DNA of 64,000 bases from Trypanosoma brucei gambiense DAL972 (lineage: Eukaryota > Euglenozoa > Kinetoplastea > Trypanosomatida > Trypanosomatidae): the NCBI RefSeq assembly GCF_000210295.1, contig NC_026744.1:434001-498000 (forward strand). Reading direction: 5' to 3'. Shown in pieces: positions 1 to 12,100 of the stretch. Every line of letters starts with the position of its first letter. The first letter of the stretch is position 1. The notes beneath the pieces are model-generated. The model was given only the letters and a program-made list of their open reading frames with translations, was not told the DNA's origin and searched no databases. Made by a program: the position numbers and the translations under genes.

Positions 1-476
1 TCGAGGTGTGATAAGGAGTTGTGTAGCGGTTCCGCGCCTATGCGAGTGTAAAGCCTGCAGGCTGTTTTCTTCCCGCCGCCGCGGTTTCCTGCTATGTTCA
101 AGTGAGGTTGTCTCGTTCCGTTCGAATGTTGTTGTGGAGTTCACCCCTGGTGACCGGCATTCCCTTTAGGCAGTGCAATTCACCTTAGTTATCTGACTAC
201 TAGCCTTATTTTGCTCTGTTATTTAAATATATATATTTGATTGCCGTTACAATCTGACACTGTCCTGAGGAAGGTAATTGGGAGGCATCTATGATAAAGT
301 TCGCTTGTGTATTGAAAGGATGCAAGCTCCATTACAAAATAGGTAATGTGTTTTATTTTAACTGGTCGCTCGAGGCATGCTATCTCGTGCTTTAAATATT
401 TTCTCAGCCTTATTTTTTCTAGTGTTCAACACCTGAAGTTGTTGCTGCTACTTTTCGTCGGAAGGAAGGCGTGGGT
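1..476. other. Left edge, no gene seen
   Basis: No ORF I can support. There is an AT tract at about 221-241. A pyrimidine run ending in AG at 421-422 is a plausible trans-splice acceptor for the plus-strand ORF that starts at 477. Confidence 0.5.
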
Positions 477-896
477 ATGTCCTTTTTCCAGTTGGATTGG
501 GAATGTTCATATCAAGAGTATATGAAAATGATCTATCATCACGCAACGAACTATGTTCCGCCACGGGTTTCACAAGAGAGGCACCTCATCACTTGTAGGG
601 AGCTGCTGAATGAAGCTCAGAGGGAATGCAAGGGAGGCAAGTATGATCTTTCCTTCTTTCACTACCTTCGGTGTGTGGAGATTCTCACTAAGGTGGGGAT
701 ACCCTCTACATACAAAGATTCAATGGTTTTGAAGAAGCAGTGTATGGATGCCATTGAAGCCCTCATGAATAGCGCTCTTAAAAATCACTATGAAAAAATG
801 GTTAAAGAATTAAAGTCAAAGAAGGAAGGAGTTGATGCGGTTGACTATAAATTGTATGGCGACAGACTTGCCCACGTATCTGGGGGAAACAGCTAA
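477..896 (+). CDS. Short helical protein, AMSH/USP8 N-terminal-like; possibly a truncated gene
   Basis: This ORF encodes 139 residues from the first ATG; the frame is open slightly further, but only from a GTG. The protein is strongly helical and charged. A region of about 80 residues (YVPPR, then helices containing LLNEA, GKYDLSFFHYLR, EILTKVGIPS, and a final NHYEKMVKELKSKK) has the spacing of the AMSH/USP8 dimerisation or MIT-like domain: a helix, a G-x-Y/E-x-(S/A)-F/Y-x-x-Y-x-R core, then I-P. No JAMM or USP catalytic domain follows; after the stop at 894-896 only short ORFs in three frames continue to about 1306. It may be a complete small protein or the 5' remnant of a decayed gene. A pyrimidine tract and AG lie 55 bases upstream. 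The domain assignment is inference from pattern only. Confidence 0.45.
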   Translation: MSFFQLDWECSYQEYMKMIYHHATNYVPPRVSQERHLITCRELLNEAQRECKGGKYDLSFFHYLRCVEILTKVGIPSTYKDSMVLKKQCMDAIEALMNSALKNHYEKMVKELKSKKEGVDAVDYKLYGDRLAHVSGGNS

Positions 897-3800
897 AGAT
901 GGCTACAGAATATGTCGTTTGATGAATCCACATGGGCAAGGCGTTGGGAATGCAAAGAGCAAAAGCACAAAGACTGCGAAAAGTTGTGTTACGAGGGTCA
1001 GCAGCGGGGTCGCGCTCATTTTTACTCTACGCACAACCGACCCCGAATATGCTTAGCGAAACGTCAGGTGCCGTGGTGGATATGTGCACCGATGAATTTT
1101 CTATTGATATCAAGGAGCCTTCTCCAGAAGATGCAATTGTCGTAGCCAGCCTGACTCTACGAAAAAAAAAAAATGCAAAAGTGGCGCGAAGAAAAGAGGA
1201 CAGCAGCAAAGCCACCGAAGAGAGAGCACAGTCCGGGGCATCCACATGCACACTCAATTTTAACAAACAAGAAACCAGATGGCCTCTAAAGATTAGTGAA
1301 TGCTAAATTGTAGCGGTCACCGCATTGTCCTCACGCACCCCAAAGTTTTTCTTTTTTTTGGGGGGGGCTCTACATCCTTAACTAATGCTAAACGTTGTGT
1401 CTTCCAGTCAGTGCGCTGCTGCACCACAGCAAATACAAAGCCAAAATGAATTGCATATAAAGGCAAAAGCCTCATACTAACATCATATGCCGACCCTGAT
1501 AGTGGCTCGCGGCGTGCCGTGGCTGTTATTTGAAGGTGAAACAATACGAGCTCGAACAACAGATCCTATATATATATATATATGTACATATAAAGATTTG
1601 TGTATCAACGGAGTTTTTTGTGACCGCAGTGTTTCCGACGACTGACGACGAATAGTCACTCCTGGAGCCAAACATCTCCTTCCAAACACATCCTCTGCGT
1701 AAAATCACGGCCAATCATATTTTGAAAAATTATAATCGTGCCACTTCTGCTGGATTGGGAAACCGCCGACCGAACCTGCACATGAAGTTGGGTTCCGCGT
1801 TTGACTTATCTCTGATAACACCCTTTTCACACATCCGGAGGTGCATGCGCTAAAGAGCTCGCCACAACGGAATTAACATGATATGAAAGCAAACGAACTC
1901 GCAGTCCCATTCCCGCCCGGTGCGTAATGGTCATCAATCAGACATCCGTTGGGGAAGAGTTTAAACGGATTGCACAGACGCCAAAACGAAGCAATTACAT
2001 GTAGAAAAAAAAAGGAATGAGGAAAGAAACCCTAGAGTCACATCGATATCGCAAGTGGGTAATGACCACAGATGGAGAAATCAACGCGTCGTTATCCGTC
2101 GGAGTCGGAACGCGACTTTCTTTGTCAAAGTCGAGGGAAGCCATAATGTCAGCACCGACTGTAGACCCCGTCCTTTCAGCTATGTACCAGAATCTGTAGC
2201 CTTTCCGACAGCACTACAGCAGCCGAATATCCAACGTACCCTCCGTAAACGAATTCCTATTTGCTAGCACTGACAGTTCATGCCTCGCAGCTACGCTAAA
2301 CAACGGCCAAATAAGCCAGAGAAGTTGAGCAAAGAAAGAAATGTGGATGAGGGCGCCTCACTATCCTAAAGCTGCATGATCGATACGTCGGCAATTTTAG
2401 CGAAGCCGCTGCGGAGTACAAGTTAACGAGTTGGCAGATGAATATGCAACGCAAGTTGTAGAAACCGGCGCATATGAGAAAACTTTAGCACTATAGCATA
2501 CTTACGAGAACCAGCCTCCACGAACGATGTGGAACCAAATCATTTCATATCTATAGCACCGATGTAAACTCGGGAAAATGGGTTCAAGGACGGAACACCT
2601 TGAACTGAAACTCCTGGCGGCACCACACCATGTTGAAGTAAATACAAAAAAAATATATCTTCACTACTCCCAAGAGGGCCGCTTTCTACAATATCCAAAG
2701 GAGGACGTCAAAAATATATAAGACAGTCCGTGCACTGACCGTCCAGGCACGCAAACCACAAGACGATGGTTGACGCGAAACCACGGTCGATCTGGATTCG
2801 CACATTGATTATTACAAAATTTTCAAATAGATTTAGAAGTTCAGAGCTAAATAAAACAAATGAATAAACATATATACACAACATCCCCTTTTATTTGCTT
2901 CCCTCATGTCTCAATCTGTTTCTGTTTTCTTTATGCAACTATTTTGGAGCTGCTTCCGATGTGCCACTGCAGAATGAAAAAATGCTCATTGGAACAAATG
3001 CATGAGTTTGCATATAAATATCACACATAATTTATTTCATATTACGAGTGTTTGCAATATAATGGAAAACATGGAAAGGAAATGAATCAATGAATATGCG
3101 CCGCAGTTGTAAAAGGTTTGTGCTACTATTGTGCTTGCTTGTCTCAAAAACTCCTTCCCAATTGTTTAGTATGAAGCAAATTGTTGTAGCAGTTTAAATG
3201 AGAAAAAAGATACATAGTCCACTCTGTTTGTTCCAACAGCAATTTATCCTTTTTCAAAATGCTTCACACACAATACCAGAGAAAAATTACCTTTTTTTCT
3301 TGTCAGTACTGACATTCCTTCTTCGCAACGTACTCTGTAGAATTGGAAGTTTGAAACAATTGAAGGGACCTCCGCACACTCACGGAATGGCATCTGTTTT
3401 GCCTTCATAATGATAGTTTCATTCCTCCGCGGGTTGTGGCGTGATATCCTCCGCTTCTCCTCTTTTTTCCAGTTTTCGCGGTATTGGAGTCCATTCCCCC
3501 TCCCTTCATTCTTCCAAATAAATTATAAAGGTATCAAATGAAAGGGCTTTGAGGGCACTCGGCATTGACGAAAACACTACGAAGTTATTGTTCCCAATGG
3601 AATTTATTCGTGAAGTGTAAGATACAAAGGAGGCCAAGTAGAGAAAATAATACAACCCAAAATGTCAGGGAACACGGGTATTTATTAGGAATGAACGTAG
3701 AACTAACATGCGCAGATATGATACTGCAAAGACAACAATTTCGGCTAACATTTGTGTGCATGTTCAACTTTTACAACTGGAGAAATATTCACTACTAAAG

Positions 3801-4910
3801 TTTTCTCACAGTTGTAATAATAGCAATGCGTGAAAACACAAATACACGCTCCTCAAATGCATGATACAACCAGAGGTGTAAATAGCTCAAATGGTAGGAT
3901 TCTCGACACATGTGGAAACGAATTAACTCAACTAGCAATATTTTAGTTATATCGAAGCCTTACCACAATCGGTTCAGCTAAAATACTTCAAACGAGTCCT
4001 TCAAAACCCCTGTTTGTTAATGCTTTTATTTATTTTATTCTGATGCCTGGTGAGCATATTTGGCTGCGATGGATTACTGCTGTGCATGTTGGATGTGCGA
4101 AATCTTTCTCTAAATTCACAGAAATATATATCGTACCGTCTTTCATTTTACTACTCCCTTACATTCTCTCCAAACATACATAGATGATACCATAGTCATT
4201 ATAGCTATTGAGGAAACTGATACCTTGGTCTTACATTGCCCTGGTCGTGGCCGAAACTTGCAACTTGATTTGTCGTGCATTCCGCTATCCATGCTGGAAG
4301 TTGTGTTGTGCAATATTTTCCCTCCGAGTTATGAGGTGTGATAACTGTCAGTCCTTCAGTTGTGCCCTACCAATCGAATCCATCAGCACTATTTTATTGC
4401 ATCTCCTCATTCACTTCCCCTTTTACACAGACATATTTCTACCATTAAAAGTTAAAATGTGACTCATAAGCGATGATGAGACCACACCGAGTTGTTTTGC
4501 TATTACCTCAGTAGCACCACATGAAAGCAAAGTGTTGGCTTTGCATTGCCCTTCTGTGCCAATAGTCGAAAACAGAAATATAGTGAGGAATGTTTGTTAT
4601 TATTTGGAATCCTTTTATTGAGTGTGACTTTGGAATCGTAACATAATTGAAATAAGCAGAGAATGTGTCATCCCTCCCTTCCCATTAATTTTCTACATGT
4701 GCTGAGAGGAGATGAAAAGTGTTTTCAGTGTTTGAAGTTTTGACATTTCAGTGGCATAATACTTCAAGTTAGTGGAAATAAAATTGCATACCCAATGCCA
4801 TTATGATGCAAATACATTCAACTGACAGCATTCAATCATCTCATTGCCAAACTTTGTTTCGACTCTCAGAAATAATATTTTTAGTAGAAAACGGCTACCA
4901 AACATAAGTA
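897..4910. other. AT-rich subtelomeric stretch without a supportable gene
   Basis: I see only ORFs shorter than about 125 codons, none with recognisable domains. The first 400 bases could be the decayed 3' part of the preceding ORF, because overlapping lysine-rich frames run to 1306. A (TA)n run lies at 1567-1583. The rest is AT-rich, with many A and T runs, and looks non-coding. Confidence 0.5.
4848..4869 (+). promoter_or_regulatory. Candidate trans-splice acceptor for the LRR gene
   Basis: A pyrimidine-rich tract, interrupted by a few purines, ends in CAG at 4867-4869, 42 bases before the ATG at 4911. This is the usual arrangement of a spliced-leader addition site in trypanosomes. Confidence 0.45.
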
Positions 4911-7900
4911 ATGGGAACTACAATGTCAGGAAACCAAGGAAGAAAGCGACAGCGCATCTCAACTCCTGAGCACTCAGAAGCTTTAAAGGAACCATCAACT
5001 TCTCAAAAAAATACACCAACCACCATTACAATCACCGAAGAAATGCGTGACTCCAGTAATGAAGGAACTTTGGTATCATTACTGAATGAGCGTGAGAAGT
5101 TGATTAAAGAAACACCACGGCTGGAAAGCAATGTGAAGGCATTCAGATATTTTATGAGTGGTCTCACAGCTATGAGTGTCGAAAGGCAAGGTGGTGTGTG
5201 TGATGACGCCAAATGCATACGTACAGTAACGTTATATCATGCTGCTGATAATTCCTTTAGTGGCAAAGGACTAAATGAAGGTGCTCTTTCCTCACTCTGT
5301 GGTCGCATTCAAGCTGAGAAATTAACCATCACAATGTCAGAAGGGTTGGAAATTTAACTCACGACAAGTCAGTAAGCTAAAGCAGTTAGAAGAGTTACGC
5401 ATTGAATATCCACATGGTAAACTTGTGAATATCATATCTTTGAATAACCTTGATATGTTGAAAAGGCTTTGTCTCAGGAGCAACAATATTGACAACAATG
5501 ACGCCCGTCACTTATTCAATATTGGAACATTGGAAGAGTTGGCTATTACTGACACCATGCAACTGACAAATATCAGAGGAATCTCTCGCTTGACTAACCT
5601 GAAGTGTCTTGACTTAAATTCCACAAACATTGACGATAGCTGTATAGGGGAAATAAGTGCATGTGCTAAACTGTCCAAACTGAGTGTATCTGAATGCAAC
5701 AATATCATAGACGCAACACCAATTTCACAACTTGCAGCGCTTGAAGAGTTGAATCTAAACAGCAATTGCCACATAACGAAGGGAATAGGAACACTTGGCA
5801 TGTTGTTGCGACTGCGTATGCTTGACTTGAGTGGTGTCTCTGTGGAAGATAATTTTCTTAAGGATTTGTGTGATTGTGGACCGCTGGAAAGGCTGAACCT
5901 TTCTTATTGTATTCAGTTGACAAATATCAATCCACTCTCCAATGCCACTGCTATTGAGGAATTGAACCTTAACGGTTGTCGCCGAATCACACGGGGGATA
6001 GGCGTTGTGTGGGCATTACCAAAGCTCCGTGTATTGCACATGAAGGGTGTGCACCTGAGCGAGCCATCTCTCGATTCAGTTGGGACTGGTGGATCACTTG
6101 TAAAGGTCAGTCTTGATAACTGCGCAGGCTTTGGTGATATGACACTCTTATCCAGCATTGTTACACTCGAGGAGCTGAATATTCAAAAATGTGCTGACAT
6201 CATTAGTGGTGTGTGTTGCCTTGGTACACTGCCATACCTGCGTGTACTTAACATAAAGGAGGCACACATCTCGTCCCTTGACTTTACTGGTATTGGTGCC
6301 TCGAAATCCCTTTTACAGTTAACTCTGGAGAGTATCACGGGACTGAGTAATGTGGAAGCACTCGCTAACATTTTAACTCTGGAAAAACTAAGCCTTCTCG
6401 GTTGCAATGGTATTGACGCTGGAATTGGATGTCTCGGTAACCTGCCACAGCTTAAAGTGTTGGATCTGTCTGGTACAAATACTGACAGTGATTCTCTCAG
6501 AGGTCTATGCGTATCACAGACAATAGTGTCACTCAACCTTTCCCATTGTTGGAAAGTAACAAGTGTGTTCCATATTTCAGCCCTTGAAACATTGAATGAA
6601 CTGAATTTAAGTGACTGTATTAGGATAAATGCAGGATGGGAAGCACTTGAAAAACTTCAGCAGCTACATGTGGCAATCCTCTCGAATACACATATTACTG
6701 ATAGAGACATATCTCATTTCAGCAAGTGCAAAGAACTTGTTACGCTGGATCTTTCTTTCTGCGATGAGTTATTTGATATTACATCCCTCTCCAACATCAC
6801 TACGCTTGAGGATTTGAATCTTGATAATTGTTCAAAGATTAGAAAAGGGCTGAGTGTTCTTGGAGAGCTACCACGGCTTCGTGTGTTGAACGTGAAGGGT
6901 GTCCACTTGACGAATTCTGTTATTGGATCACTAGGGAATGGCAAATCATTTGTCAAACTTATTCTTGATAATTGCAAAGGATTAAGTGATGTCACATTCC
7001 TTTCGAGCCTTTCAACACTTAAGGAACTGAATCTTCACCACTGTGACGCGGTAACCTCTGGAATTGGAACGCTGGGAAGGTTATTGCAGCTTCGTGTACT
7101 GGATTTGGGATGGACAAAAATTGATAATAATTCCCTTGAGGATATCTGCGCGTGCTCAAGCCCACTTGTATCATTAAACCTTTCGCATTGTAAGGAAATA
7201 ACATCTATTTCTGCGATAGCTTCCCTTAATGCATTGGAGAAACTCAACATTGACAACTGCTGTCATGTAACATCCGGCTGGAATGTATTTGGTACACTTC
7301 ACCAACTGCGTGTGGCCGTACTGTCGAACACACGAATTAATGATGAAAACATACGGCACATCAGCGAGTGCAAGTCTTTGAATACACTCAACCTCGCATT
7401 TTGTAATGACATAACGGACATCACGGCACTTTCTAACATTACTATGCTCAGGGAATTGAACATTGATTGGTGCTTCAATATCGAGAAAGGTGTCGAAGCT
7501 CTTGGAAAGCTGCCTAAGCTTCGCGAGCTAGATGCAAAGAAATGTGGAACAAGTGTTAGATGGATGCAACAATATCCTTACAACACACTCTTCAAATCAC
7601 TTGTGAAACTGAATCTCGAGAATGGACGTGAATCATTTTGTGTGGGAACTCTCTCCTCAACTGCTATAGTTGAAGAATTGCTGCTGGGACGCGCTTGTGA
7701 GCCGTATCATCTACCCCCAATCTCCAGCCTAAGACGACTTCGTGTACTGAATTTGGATGATGGAAGGGTCTGTGACATATGGCTTGAGGGGATCTCTCAA
7801 TCCAAGTCACTGCAGTCACTTAACGTATCAAACTGTAATTATATAACCGATATATCAGCATTATCTTCCCTATCAACGTTGGAGGAACTGAATGTTAACT

Positions 7901-9111
7901 GCTGCGATCGAATACGAAAAGGTTGGGAGGCATTTGAAGCTCTGACTCGACTACGTGTAGCAACCCTTTCCGTAACTTGGGTTACCAACGAAGGCATACG
8001 TCTCCTCAGCGGGTGCAAAAATCTCAGAAATTTGGAGCTGTACTGTTGTAGAGATGTGTCCAATATCGAGCCGATAAATAACATTAAGTCACTGGAAGAG
8101 CTCACCATTCAGAACTGCCATAACATTAATGAAGGTCTGCTCAAGGTTGGAATGCTACCAAGGCTACGGGTATTGGTTTTAAGGAAATTACAATCCACTT
8201 ATTTCTCCCTCAGTTCACTAGGAGAGAGCAAATCTCTAGTGAAACTCACTATCGAAGGACCTGAAGAACTATGCGACATCAAACTTATTTCCAACATTGC
8301 AACACTTAAGGAACTGAAAATCGCCCATGGTGACCGATTATTGAATGATGTAGGGGATCTTGGAAAACTGCCATGGCTTCATGTACTAACCCTGAGCCAT
8401 TTCAACATGGGAAATACCTGTTTTGAGAGTGTCTGCAAGATTCGATCGTTGAAATCACTTGACATTACCCACTCATTTGAATTGCCAGACATATATCATA
8501 TATCAAACCTTACGGCACTAGAAGAACTGAATCTGAGCGGATGTTACCACATAATTTCAGGCTGGGAAGCACTGACCGCATTACCACGACTCCGTGTGCT
8601 CAACTTATCGTCCACAAGAGTTACAACCAGTTACGGTGGATATTATATCAGCAGATGCAAATCCCTCATTACACTGAACCTTGAATCGTGTGATATGACC
8701 GATGCTTCTTGTCTTGCTGATATCAAGACACTAGAGGAGTTACACATAGGGAAGTGCGAAGAGCTAACGCGGGGGTTTAGTGCACTTTTCACTCTTCCAC
8801 AGTTGCGCATTCTTAACCTTATGGATTCTCTCATTACAGATGAAGATCTCAGGGAAATTCAACTATCCCATACCATTGAGGATCTCAACCTCTCTTATTG
8901 CAAGGAGCTTAATGATATCACACCCGTTAGGAGGATCAAATCAATTAAAAAAATGGACCTCCACCGAAGCTCTGAAGGCAGGGGACTAAGGGAAGGATTC
9001 AGAAGTCTTTTGGAGCTACCATGTCTTTCCTGGGTTGATATCAAAAATGCTAATGTCAGTTTTGATGTTTATAAAGAACTGAAAGAAAGGAAAGTGGATA
9101 TATACAACTAG
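4911..9111 (+). pseudogene. LRRP-family leucine-rich repeat protein, interrupted by a one-base frameshift
   Basis: Two open frames form one gene. The first (4911-5357) encodes 148 residues with a basic N-terminus (GRKRQR) and a charged, partly helical region. It stops at 5355-5357. The second is open from upstream of 5341 to 9111, but has no ATG until 5455. Its upstream part reads KLKQLEELRIEYPHG, which continues the LRR pattern, so the intact protein would shift frame by one base in the GAAGGG run near 5344-5349. The remainder is more than 1200 residues of near-identical 23-24-residue LRRs of the form LEELNLxxCxxIxxG alternating with LPxLRVLxLxxTxI, the cysteine-containing type. Family knowledge: LRRP genes and many pseudogenes occur in T. 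brucei subtelomeres and near expression sites. The long second frame is free of stops, so the shift is recent, a sequencing error, or tolerated. No signal peptide or membrane segment is visible. Confidence 0.85.
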
Positions 9112-12100
9112 TATTTGATCCATTGTTTTGTTCTGTATTATGGTAATATACAGAACAAGAACACATCATTAAATGTAACAGCCAGTTCGAGTAGTTAACT
9201 GACCGTAGGCACCGTTATTGGGACAGATGCCAGCAACAATTCACGTAAACTTTATTGGATTTTACAATAACTTGAATACGAGATATACAAGGATTTCATT
9301 ACAGTTTTGTAATTGTTTCATTTTTTTGTAAATTATACCCATTACATATTGTGAAGAGTAAAGAACAGTTAGAAAAGCGTGTGTCCATACAACAAGCTTT
9401 TTGCCCAATGGAAATTTGTATTTTAGTTGTAAGAGTAATGATTATTATATTGCGCTCATTCATGTTACAACTATACCAAATGGACATCTTGTTATTTTGT
9501 ACTTCATTCTAACTTTATAACGACATACTCTCACACACATATATTGAATAAATTATTTTGATTATCATTTACTGACAGAAATAACAAAGAAACTTTATTA
9601 TAAATTATATCAGAGCGGCATCTTGAGCACCAAGTTATTACAAGGGAAATTATTTTACAACACATTACGTTTCTTGTAAATCTTTTTTTTATACTTGATA
9701 CAGACAGACATATATTCTCAAGCAGTTCAACGAAATTACACTGCTTCATTAAAATATTTTAACTTATTGTATTTGTTTTGTAATAACATAATTTATCCTA
9801 TTACATTTCCTTTCGGAGCTATTTGAACTAACCGTTTATGAAGATGTCATACATTCTGAAGCCTCTTGTACACAAGAATGAAGTGGCGCTGTTCCAATAG
9901 AAAATCTTACTTCCCTATCTGGCCTTTGTTTTGTAACGTAACGTTGGCTTGTAATATTTTATGCCCCAAGATGTAACGAACCGAGAAGAAATTTCGTTTG
10001 TTTTACAGACGCCTCCAAATAACCGCAACTGTATGTTTGTTATTTTCTGGATTGTTGAGTCGTCCCCTGCTCTTTTTGCAACATTGAAACCCATTACTTT
10101 TCTTCACTAGTGCGGAATATATTCTATGTTGATGTTTTGTTGTTACTTGGTGATATTTGCGTACCCTACTACTGTAAGATAGCGAAGTAGAAGAACTACA
10201 TTTCTAAGGGTCGGAGGTTTCTGTTCCTACAGAAGTAAAAGAGTGTTGTGTTTCAAGGGATGCGTGCGCGGTGTGGCAATGTTGTTGAGCAGCGATACTG
10301 TCTTGAACCCATGAAACCAAAAGGTGGAGAATATTTGGCCCCTCAAGGGTAATTATCATAGCATTCCGTGTGTTATTTTTTATAATGGAACTGAAGTGAG
10401 CCAGGTGGGTTTTTTAAATCTTCATACATGAACAGTGGTGTCAATTACCTCCTAGTGCATGCATGATACCGTCTTTCATATATGGATATTGAACCTACCA
10501 AACACCCAATGAATACGACCTTACGCCGTGCGTCACTTGTCTTCAATATTTTGAATGTTGTGTTCACTTAACTTTTCTCACCCTCAATAGTGTTGGAGGT
10601 GTGGATAAGACTCAGAAAACGCGATACAGTTACGCTACAGAACAATGAAGTAGAGGGTAACGTGCTGATGGCAAAATTTTTACTTTCAATGCCTTTGCGG
10701 CCGGCGTCCTTTCCTCCTCGGTGAAACTCACGATTTTCCTTTCAACATCCCTGCGTTAGATGCATGGCACGCGAAAACATAACCATACCCACATGCAACC
10801 GTGTGCATTAGGAGTGTGCATAACCGGGATGTTGGGAGAGAGCCCCCGATGCGACGCCGTATCATTTATGACTATGCCGGTGGTCGAAAACAGGGAACTT
10901 CCTCGTTCTCATTGGGCCCACCCATTCATAAGGTCTGGCGGTCGGGGATGGCCTTAATGCGACAGGTACACGTACGGCGACGCTGGAGACGGCTGCATTG
11001 TCAACGGGTAAGCCAAGTTCCTCTATGCGTCCTAATCTTTAGAGTTTTTGGCAGTCGGTTGGTTGAGAGCTCCTGTTTTGAAGAAAAGTAGCCATACCAT
11101 CTGTTCTCTGAAGTGCTAAGGGTATCGCGTTTTCTTCCCGAACTCGAAGACGCACTACTTTGGGGATATATAGACTGGCTGTCATTCAGTGCGGATGTTG
11201 AGCACAACCAAGGGTCCAAATTTTCACAGATGTTAATGAGGTGCCGGGGATCTTTCCCAGTCGAAAAGGCTCGAAATGATCGAGCATTCATGTGACTTCG
11301 AAGTCGACTTCCACCTTCCGTAAACACAACCACGTACCGGAGTGGGCGAACACATACATTTCATGACGCCCTCGTGTTGGAATAGTATGGTTTCCCATAG
11401 GAGAATGAACGTCCATACAGATCAGGAATAACAATGGTGCAATACAAAGTCAAAATCCTGTGGTGACCCCTCGGAGTATCAGTCACGTTTTCGCTTACAA
11501 AGAAGGTGCAAACTACGCTCGTGTGTATGCGGTCCCTGGGCCTATTCGCAGGAGTTATGTGTTGCAATCTCACTGCGGGGTCCAATGCGTATTTTAAAGG
11601 GCCAATTAGAAAAACTTATACGTGGACTTACACAACTAATCCTTTGTCAGTTGATCCAGGTAAACTTTATCAGCAACAGGGTCATGCGGCTGTTCTTTAT
11701 GGAATGTAATGGTGGGAAATAGGGGTGAGACCGTGAGGATATTTCGAAACTGCAAATCGTTAGTGAAACAGAAGGGAAAGGGAAAACATTACAGAATAAA
11801 CTGGTAAGAACTGATACTCTAAATAAAGGTTGAGAGGGATCTCGCAGAACTGAGTGCAGTTTTGAGCGGTGATTGACAAAAGGCTGTCTCATTAGTTGAT
11901 TGAGGAAGAAACTTACGTACCTGGTCCAGTGTGTCGCTTCCTTCTCTTCACTCTAACGGCAACATTGCATTAACTGAATTCTGCAGCTGTTGAGGGGGAT
12001 GGGCACGCAAAAGTACCTTATGTGTTTGGAGGCGCGGGCAAAACCAGGAAAAAGTAGTTCTCGTCACCCTGGTGAGTTTCACCCTCTTCCGTGCAGGTTT

